The notes under the pieces: generated by a model | What the model was told of the DNA's origin: nothing | The model's input: only the letters and a program-made list of their open reading frames with translations | Database searches by the model: none | Source of the DNA: Acidobacteriota bacterium | GTDB lineage: Bacteria > Acidobacteriota > Polarisedimenticolia > JACPZX01 | Length of the DNA: 60,326 nt | Reading direction: 5' to 3' | Assembly (NCBI GenBank): GCA_016195325.1 | Contig: JACPZX010000001.1 | Span: 1-60,326, forward strand | Part shown: positions 54,795 to 60,326 of the stretch, piece after piece | How the letters are laid out: each line of letters starts with the position of its first letter | How positions within the stretch are numbered: the first letter of the stretch is position 1 | Program-made: the position numbers and the translations under genes

Positions 54795-57351
54795 GCGAAT
54801 TCACGTAGACGGCCGTGCGATCGACCCGAGGGCCACGTTCTTGAGCACCAACCCCTTCGTCCAGGATCTCCGCATCGGTTTTCGCGTTCTCCTCCGGGAA
54901 AAGGCCTTCTGCGCGATGGCCGTCACCGTGCTGGCCCTCGGCATCTGCGGCGTCACCACGACGTTCAGCGTCGTGAACGGGGTCATGCTGCGCGGTTTTT
55001 CGTTCCCGAACGCCGCCCGGCTGGCCAGCGTCCGTTTCGTGGATCCGACCAGCCGGAACTTCTTCGGACAGAACAGCCAGACCTCGGCGAGGGACTTCGA
55101 GGACGTCCGGCCCCAGCAGAAGTCCTTCGAGCTCATGGCCGCGTACCTGAACGGGTCCACCGTCAACGCGACGATCGACGGCACCCCCGTGCGCTACACG
55201 GGCGCGTACGTGACGGACGCCTTCTTTCGCATCCTGGGGGTCGCGCCCTTGATGGGCCGCGACCTGGCCCCGGCCGACAACGCCCCCGGCGCCGAGAAGG
55301 TGGCCCTGATCGGCTACGGGATCTGGCAGCACGACTTCGGGGGCGCGCCGAACATCGTCGGCAAGGCCCTCCGCATCAACGGGACGCCGGCGACGATCAT
55401 CGGCGTCATGCCCCAGGGTTTCGCGTTTCCGGTCAACGAGCAGATCTGGATCCCTCTCTACAGCGAATTCCCGGTGCGCGAGCGCAACGACCCGCGGGGC
55501 AACAATCCGGCCGTGCTGGCGCTCCTCCGGCAGGGCGTCTCGCCTGAGCAGGCGAGCGCCGAGATGTCGACGTTCGCGAAGCACTTCGCGGAGGCGTTTC
55601 CGGACACCAACAAGCAGTTCAACACGGGGCTGGTGGAGCCCCTGCTCACGACCTTCACGCCGCTTCCGCTCCGGGGCACCCTGCTCACGATGCTGGGCTT
55701 CTGCGTGGGCCTGCTGCTGATCGCGTGCGTGAACGTGATGAACATGCAGTTCGCCCGGGCGACTTTGCGGGCCCGCGAGCTGGCCATCCGCTCGTCCCTC
55801 GGCGCCGGTCGGGGCCGCCTCATCCTCCAGATGGTCTGCGAGAGCCTGCTGGTCACGTCCGTGGGTGCGGTGCTCGGCATCGGCCTCGCCTACTACTGCA
55901 TCGGTCTGCTCTCGGAGACGGTCCGCAACCTCGACGACCCGCCCCCCTCCTGGATCACTTTCGACATCGACGGCCGAGTGCTGGCGTTCAGCGTGGGGGC
56001 GATGCTCGCCGCGACGGCGGTCTCGGGGCTGCTCCCGGCCTGGATGGGATCGCGCGCGAACCTCGCCGCGGTGATGAAGGAAGGCGGCCGGGCGGGCACC
56101 AGCCGTCCGACGCGGCTGGTCATGCGCGGCCTCGTGGTGCTCCAGGTCGTCGTGACGTGCGTCCTGCTGATCGGATCCCTGCTCCAGGCGCAGTCCATCC
56201 TCAAGCAGCAGACGATCGACTACGGCTACGACACGAGCGGCCTCATGTCGGCCCGCATGGGGCTGATGGACGGGGCCTACCCCTCGCAGGCGACGCGGAA
56301 GGTCTTCTTCGACCGTCTCGTGCAGAGTCTTCATTCCGACTCGGAGTTCGAGGCGGTGGCGCTCACCAACAGGTTCCGGATGGTCTTCTCCGGAAGCGGG
56401 CCGATCGAGATCGAGGGGAAGGAGTACAAGGAGAAGAGCGACCGTCCGAACGCCAACTTCGAGCAGATCACCCCCGGCTACTTCGACGTCACGGGCCAGT
56501 CGATGCTCGAGGGGCGCCCGTTCGCGGACGACGACCTCGACACGAAGCTCCCCGTGGCCATCGTGAACGCCGCCTTCGCCCGGAAGCACTTCGGGAACGA
56601 GAGCCCGCTGGCCCGCCGCTTCCGCACCGTGGACGGCAACCTCCAGCCGGGTGCGTGGCGCACGATCGTCGGCGTCGTGAGGACGGTGCGGATGATGCCG
56701 CCGTTCAACATCCCGAACGTGGACGACTCGGGCTTCTACGTGCCGTTCTACTCGCTCGCGTTCGGCCCCACCGGCCCGGAGCCGTTCGTCAGCCAGTTCG
56801 CCACCGTCGTCGTGAAGCCGCGCGGCGGCCTGCGCGCCGAGACGCTGGCGACGTCGCTTCGCCGGGAGGTGGCGAAGGTCGATCCCGACCTGCCGCTCTA
56901 TTTCGTCGACACGCCGCAGCGGCAGCTCGACGGCTTCGTGGGCCAGAACCGCATCGTGGCCACGATGTTCGCCATCTTCGGCGTGGTCGCCACGATCATG
57001 GCCGGCGTCGGCATCTACGGCGTCATGTCCTTCTCCGTCAGCCAGCGGACCCAGGAGCTGGGGGTGCGGATGGCCCTGGGCGCCGACAGCCGGCGCATCC
57101 TCCGCATGGTGCTGGGACAGGGCTCCATTCTCACCGGAGTCGGCGTCTTCCTGGGCGTCCTGATCACGCTCGGGCTGGTGCGCGTCGCGGGCGACGGCAT
57201 CCAGGGGGTGCTGTTCGGCGTCAGCCCGCGCGATCCCCTGATTTACGCCGCCGTCGTCGCGCTGGTGGCCCTCGTCTCGCTCGCCGCCTCGTTCGTCCCC
57301 GCGCTCCGCGCGACGCGCGTGGACCCGATGATCGCGCTCCGCGCGGAGTAG
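54781..57351 (+). CDS. ADOP-type ABC transporter permease (second copy)
   Basis: 856 residues from GTG 54781, overlapping the broken epimerase by 14 nt. Architecture: LRIGFRVLLREKAFCAMAVTVLALGICGVTTTFSVVNGVML (first TM), MacB periplasmic domain (about 60-270), three helices around FCVGLLLIACVNVMNMQFARATLRARELAIRSSLGAGRGRLI, second periplasmic domain (about 470-720), and three helices with SQRTQELGVRMALGADSRRILRMVLGQG, ending ALRATRVDPMIALRAE. Unlike the 35-38 kb permease it lacks the 85-residue N-terminal leader and has no PadR gene. No ATPase is adjacent. Intact. Confidence 0.9.
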   Translation: MKPSERIHVDGRAIDPRATFLSTNPFVQDLRIGFRVLLREKAFCAMAVTVLALGICGVTTTFSVVNGVMLRGFSFPNAARLASVRFVDPTSRNFFGQNSQTSARDFEDVRPQQKSFELMAAYLNGSTVNATIDGTPVRYTGAYVTDAFFRILGVAPLMGRDLAPADNAPGAEKVALIGYGIWQHDFGGAPNIVGKALRINGTPATIIGVMPQGFAFPVNEQIWIPLYSEFPVRERNDPRGNNPAVLALLRQGVSPEQASAEMSTFAKHFAEAFPDTNKQFNTGLVEPLLTTFTPLPLRGTLLTMLGFCVGLLLIACVNVMNMQFARATLRARELAIRSSLGAGRGRLILQMVCESLLVTSVGAVLGIGLAYYCIGLLSETVRNLDDPPPSWITFDIDGRVLAFSVGAMLAATAVSGLLPAWMGSRANLAAVMKEGGRAGTSRPTRLVMRGLVVLQVVVTCVLLIGSLLQAQSILKQQTIDYGYDTSGLMSARMGLMDGAYPSQATRKVFFDRLVQSLHSDSEFEAVALTNRFRMVFSGSGPIEIEGKEYKEKSDRPNANFEQITPGYFDVTGQSMLEGRPFADDDLDTKLPVAIVNAAFARKHFGNESPLARRFRTVDGNLQPGAWRTIVGVVRTVRMMPPFNIPNVDDSGFYVPFYSLAFGPTGPEPFVSQFATVVVKPRGGLRAETLATSLRREVAKVDPDLPLYFVDTPQRQLDGFVGQNRIVATMFAIFGVVATIMAGVGIYGVMSFSVSQRTQELGVRMALGADSRRILRMVLGQGSILTGVGVFLGVLITLGLVRVAGDGIQGVLFGVSPRDPLIYAAVVALVALVSLAASFVPALRATRVDPMIALRAE

Positions 57352-57365
57352 AACGAGCCCTTCGG

Positions 57366-59876
57366 TTACTTCACCTCGAGCGTGACGACGTCGCTGAGCT
57401 CCTTCACCGGCGAGCGGGCGATCTTCCCGAAGACCTTGATGTAGAGCTTCGGCTGCGCCTTCGAGCAACCCCGCTGCCATTCCTTCAACGAGGGAGTCCA
57501 GTGGGGCACCTTCAGCAACTTCTCGCCGCTGTCGTATCCCTTCCCCTCCTTGAAGCCAGGGTCCCACGACACGAGGACCTGGAACCTGTCGTACGACTCG
57601 GTGGACCACCGGATCGTCGGCGGCGGGAAGCCGCACAGGCCGGCACCGTTCAGCGGGGATTGAATGGACATGTCGCAGGCGTCGCCGCCGTCGCCCTTGC
57701 CGTCGCTGTTCACCTGTGACGGGTTGTAGGTGACGGGGCAGTTGTCGCAGGCGTCGTCGACGCTGTCGGAGTCGGCGTCGCCGCTGATGTCGTCGGCCGC
57801 TCCGCTGCAGTCATTGTCGGCGCCGTCGCAGATCTCGGCGGCTCCGGGGTTCACGGCGGGGTTCGCGTCGTCGCAGTCACCGCCGCCGTGGGGACAGACC
57901 GCCGGCGATCCGACGACGGTCATCGAGACGTCGCAGTAGCCGTCGCCGTCGTCGTCACATCCCTCATCGACGCCGCCGTCGTCGTTGTCGTCCCGGCCGT
58001 CACACCTTCTCTCGGTCAGCGTGCCGTACTCCCAGGTGTCGGTACGGAAACCACCGCCGTAGCCACCGAACAGGACGACGCGAGCCCGCACACTGTCGTA
58101 AGCCAGACTATGAAGATAGCGGGCGGATGGGCTCACCGCGGGGGTGACGTTCGTCCATGCGGTGCCGTCCCACTCCCACGTGTCGGCTAGGGCGTTGGTG
58201 CTGTCCACGCCCCCGAAGAGGACCACGCGGCTCCGCGCGCTGTCGTAAGCCATGGCCTGGTACAGCCGGGGGGGAGGACTCAGCGCAGGCGTGACATTCG
58301 TCCACGCGGCCCCGTCCCACACCCAGGTGTCGGCCAACTGCCTCTCTCCGTCGAACAGGACGACGCGGCGCCGCGCGCTGTCGTAGGCCATGGCGTGGCC
58401 GAACCGGCTGGGCGGACTGATTGCGGGCGTGACGTCGACCCACGTGGCGCCGTCCCACTCCCAGGTATCGGCGAGCTGGCCGTGGAGGCCCCTTCCTCCG
58501 AACAGGACGACACGGCCCCGGTCGCTGTCGTAGACCATGTCCATGTGGAAGCGGGGGGGTGGGCTGACTGCAGGCGAGACATTCGCCCAGGCTGCGCCGT
58601 TCCACTCCCATGTGTCGGCAAGGAGGCCGAGGGAGCCGCCAGCGCCTCCGAACACGACGATGCGCCCGCGCGCGCTGTCGTAGGCCATGGCATGGAAGCC
58701 GCGGGCGGGCGGACTCAGTGCAGGCGTCACGTTCGCCCAAGCGGTACCGTCCCACTCCCACGTGTCGTTGAGGAGCCCGTTGCCGCTGAGACCTCCGAAC
58801 AGGACCACGCGGCCTCGCGCGCTGTCGTACGCCAGCAGACCATGCCCATCGCGACCGGGCGGCGCCTGCGCGGGCGTGACATCCCTCCATGCGGCGCCAT
58901 CCCACTCCCACGTGTCGGCGAGGTCGGCGCCCGCCGCGCCGCGGCGACCTCCGAAAAGGACCACGCGCCCTCGCGCGCTGTCGTAGACCATGTCGTACAG
59001 GACGCGGACCGGCGGACTGACCGGGGGGGTGACGTTCACCCAAGCGGCGCCGTCCCACTCCCACGTGTGGGCCACGTTGCTGCCGGTCGCGTTCTCGAAC
59101 AGGACGACGCGGTCCCGCGAGCCGTCGTAGGCCAAGGCGACACCTTCGCGGGCGAACGGGCTCAGCGCCGGGGTGACCTCCACCCAGGCGGCGCCGTCCC
59201 ACTCCCACGTGTCGGCATGGACCCCGCTGAGGTCGTCGGAGCCTCCGAACAGGATCGTGCGCCCACCCACACTGTTGTAGGTCAGGCCGAAACCATCGCG
59301 GCCCGACGGGCTCAGCGCAGGGGTGACGTCCGTCCACGCGGAGCCGTCCCACTCCCAGGTGTCGCCGAGGCGCGTGAGGAGGCCGCCGCTCACGATTCCG
59401 CCCCCGAACAGGACGACGCGACCCCGGGCGCTGTCGTAGGCCAGGGCGTGACCGGAGCGGGGGGATGGGCTCAGCGCAGGGGTGACGTCCGTCCACGCGG
59501 AGCCGTCCCACTCCCACGTGTCGGCGAGGAACGAGCTGCCGTTCGTGCCGCCGAAGAGGACCACGCGCCCCCGCGCGCTGTCGTAGGCCATCGCATGGCC
59601 GGAGCGGGGAGACGGGCTCGAGGCCGGCGTGACGTCCACCCAGGCGGCGCCGTCCCACGCCTGCGTGTCGTCAAGGAACCTGCCGCCGTCCACGCCCCCG
59701 AACATGACCACGCGTCCGCGCGCGGTGTCGTAGGCGAGGGCGTGGCCCTCGCGGCCGGATGGATTGGGACCGAGCCGCTCCCACCCGACGACGGCGGCCT
59801 CCGTTGTCGTCGCGGCCACCAGCGACAGGACGCACAGGAGTGCGGTTCTCGATCCCTGGGACAGTCTCCCAATCAT
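57366..59876 (-). CDS. Secreted kelch-repeat protein with MopE/TSP3 metal-binding motifs
   Basis: 836 residues from ATG 59876, with GAGGGAGGG upstream and signal peptide MIGRLSQGSRTALLCVLSL... About twelve kelch-like repeats of around 55 residues (HAMAYDSARGRVVLFGG ... DTWEWDGAAW.DVTPA.SP), enough for two six-bladed propellers (about 30-640). A MopE-type putative metal-binding region (CDGRDDNDDGGVDEGCDDDGDGYCD, GGDCDDANPAVNPGAAEICDGADNDC) and TSP3-like DSDSVDDACDNCP follow at about 650-740. The C-terminal domain ends VKELSDVVTLEVK. The same last residues reappear just upstream on the minus strand (59903-59950). Extracellular; no enzyme signature. Confidence 0.87.
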   Translation of the reverse strand: MIGRLSQGSRTALLCVLSLVAATTTEAAVVGWERLGPNPSGREGHALAYDTARGRVVMFGGVDGGRFLDDTQAWDGAAWVDVTPASSPSPRSGHAMAYDSARGRVVLFGGTNGSSFLADTWEWDGSAWTDVTPALSPSPRSGHALAYDSARGRVVLFGGGIVSGGLLTRLGDTWEWDGSAWTDVTPALSPSGRDGFGLTYNSVGGRTILFGGSDDLSGVHADTWEWDGAAWVEVTPALSPFAREGVALAYDGSRDRVVLFENATGSNVAHTWEWDGAAWVNVTPPVSPPVRVLYDMVYDSARGRVVLFGGRRGAAGADLADTWEWDGAAWRDVTPAQAPPGRDGHGLLAYDSARGRVVLFGGLSGNGLLNDTWEWDGTAWANVTPALSPPARGFHAMAYDSARGRIVVFGGAGGSLGLLADTWEWNGAAWANVSPAVSPPPRFHMDMVYDSDRGRVVLFGGRGLHGQLADTWEWDGATWVDVTPAISPPSRFGHAMAYDSARRRVVLFDGERQLADTWVWDGAAWTNVTPALSPPPRLYQAMAYDSARSRVVLFGGVDSTNALADTWEWDGTAWTNVTPAVSPSARYLHSLAYDSVRARVVLFGGYGGGFRTDTWEYGTLTERRCDGRDDNDDGGVDEGCDDDGDGYCDVSMTVVGSPAVCPHGGGDCDDANPAVNPGAAEICDGADNDCSGAADDISGDADSDSVDDACDNCPVTYNPSQVNSDGKGDGGDACDMSIQSPLNGAGLCGFPPPTIRWSTESYDRFQVLVSWDPGFKEGKGYDSGEKLLKVPHWTPSLKEWQRGCSKAQPKLYIKVFGKIARSPVKELSDVVTLEVK

Positions 59877-59902
59877 GACAACCCTCCCTCGCCCCGCCGC
59901 CT

Positions 59903-59950
59903 ACTTCACCTCCAGCGTGACGACGTCGCTGAGCTTCTTCACAAACGACC
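59903..59950 (-). pseudogene. Remnant of a LEVK-type C-terminus (paralogue of the kelch protein end)
   Basis: Reads SFVKKLSDVVTLEVK followed by TAG on the minus strand, nearly the last 13 residues of the kelch protein (SPVKELSDVVTLEVK). It lies between the kelch gene and the partial gene at the window edge; the sequence before it is in no continuous frame. Suggests an earlier tandem duplication of these genes or of their 3' ends. Confidence 0.5.
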
Positions 59951-59974
59951 ACGCGGCCGGCTGCTTCCGTCGTG

Positions 59975-60326
59975 TCAAGGACACGCCCCGCTCGAGAACG
60001 TCCGGTCCTGGCCGTTCGAGGTCTTGCCGTAGGAGCAGCTCGGCCCCCCGTTGCAGAACTTGTACAGGTAGAAGAACGCTTTCCCGAGTGGAGGATCTTG
60101 CGGGTCCGTGTTGATGCTGAAGCTCTCGTTGGACAGGAGGTTCGTGACGCAGACGCCCGGGCCCATGTCGCCGTCGCCCGTCGTCCCCAGGGTGTTGACG
60201 GTCCCGCGGGGCGCGTCGTCGAGGACGGTGGACCAGTCGTTCTCGCTGGTGTGAACTTTCCCCTCCTGGATGACGCGCACGTGATCGACCCCCTCGAGCC
60301 CGCAGCCATAGTTCAGAAGGCCGATC
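59975..60326 (-). CDS. Partial secreted protein, 5' end cut by window
   Basis: The frame is open from the window edge (GLLNYGCGLEGVDHVRVIQEG) to a stop at 59975; a GTG at 60280 is only internal. The C-terminus, AFFYLYKFCNGGPSCSYGKTSNGQDR...SGACP, matches the ending of the giant ASH protein family style (AIFYLLQYHT...GYGT...SGGCP) and similar acidobacterial secreted proteins ending in 'SYGxTSxGxxR...SGxCP'. Function unknown; probably the C-terminal module of another large repeat protein. Confidence 0.65.
   Translation of the reverse strand, partial: IGLLNYGCGLEGVDHVRVIQEGKVHTSENDWSTVLDDAPRGTVNTLGTTGDGDMGPGVCVTNLLSNESFSINTDPQDPPLGKAFFYLYKFCNGGPSCSYGKTSNGQDRTFSSGACP

Noticed and set aside
54748-57636. 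962-codon frame antisense to the ADOP permease
   Set aside because: Same shadow pattern; the permease frame is complete and recognisable.
57900-59760. Regularly spaced repeats resembling a CRISPR array
   Set aside because: The period (about 160-190 nt) is coding and translates to kelch repeats; no spacers or Cas genes.

Overview
The window is high-GC bacterial chromosome, most likely Acidobacteriota (for example a Thermoanaerobaculia- or Vicinamibacteria-like lineage). This is inferred from gene content: two eight-TM ABC permeases of the acidobacterial ADOP type (one coupled to a PadR regulator), tandem Ser/Thr kinases with C-terminal TolB/WD40 propellers, many very large secreted repeat proteins (HYR, ASH, SBBP, kelch, beta-helix, ELWxxDGT) and a divergent membrane pyrophosphatase. 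No taxonomic marker other than the tmRNA is present, so this is not proven.

Layout. 1-6.7 kb: the 3' part of a giant secreted ASH/TSP3/HYR protein. 6.7-10 kb (minus strand): lipoprotein amidohydrolase, ECF sigma factor, secreted propeller protein. 10.2-15.6 kb: two tandem receptor-like Ser/Thr kinases. 15.7-16.7 kb: a nucleotidyltransferase-like gene and a complete ssrA (tmRNA). 17-26.5 kb (minus): a metzincin-like HYR protease with a coupled partner, a gene remnant, and a 2059-aa SBBP protein with an internal 1.28-kb tandem duplication. 26.7-31.8 kb: DUF2975/XRE pair with palindromic operators, a pseudo-receiver/thioredoxin-reductase-like fusion, a DUF1059 gene and a beta-helix protein. 32-35 kb: a decayed zone (frameshifted ELWxxDGT gene, truncated IS1380-like element, gene remnants). 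35-38 kb: PadR-controlled ADOP permease. 38-43 kb: S9 peptidase and an arginase-family/Lrp/RraA operon. 43-45.4 kb: a second, truncated copy of the ssrA promoter and 5' end, then an aldo/keto reductase/AraC pair. 45.5-47.3 kb: a small Cys-rich secreted peptide and a GH47 mannosidase. 47.3-60.3 kb: frameshifted PhoD phosphatase, sulfatase-fold protein, IS110 remnant, membrane pyrophosphatase, broken epimerase, second ADOP permease, kelch protein and a partial gene at the edge.

Most notable: the 3' T-arm/acceptor end of ssrA (15-mer GTTCGACTCCCGCCG followed by NNYYCACC) recurs three more times in the same orientation at 38.28, 45.53 and 47.25 kb, without a tRNA body. Together with the ssrA 5' fragment at 43.1 kb this suggests a series of site-specific insertions at tmRNA/tRNA 3' ends, dividing the region into cassettes; the smallest holds only the Cys-rich peptide and the GH47 enzyme. 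I recognise no integrase in the window, so mobilisation in trans or an integrase outside the window is implied.

Several genes (32.6, 34.7, 47.5, 48.1 and 53.9 kb) are broken by single small indels, most of them in short G/C runs. These may be residual sequencing errors rather than true pseudogenes.
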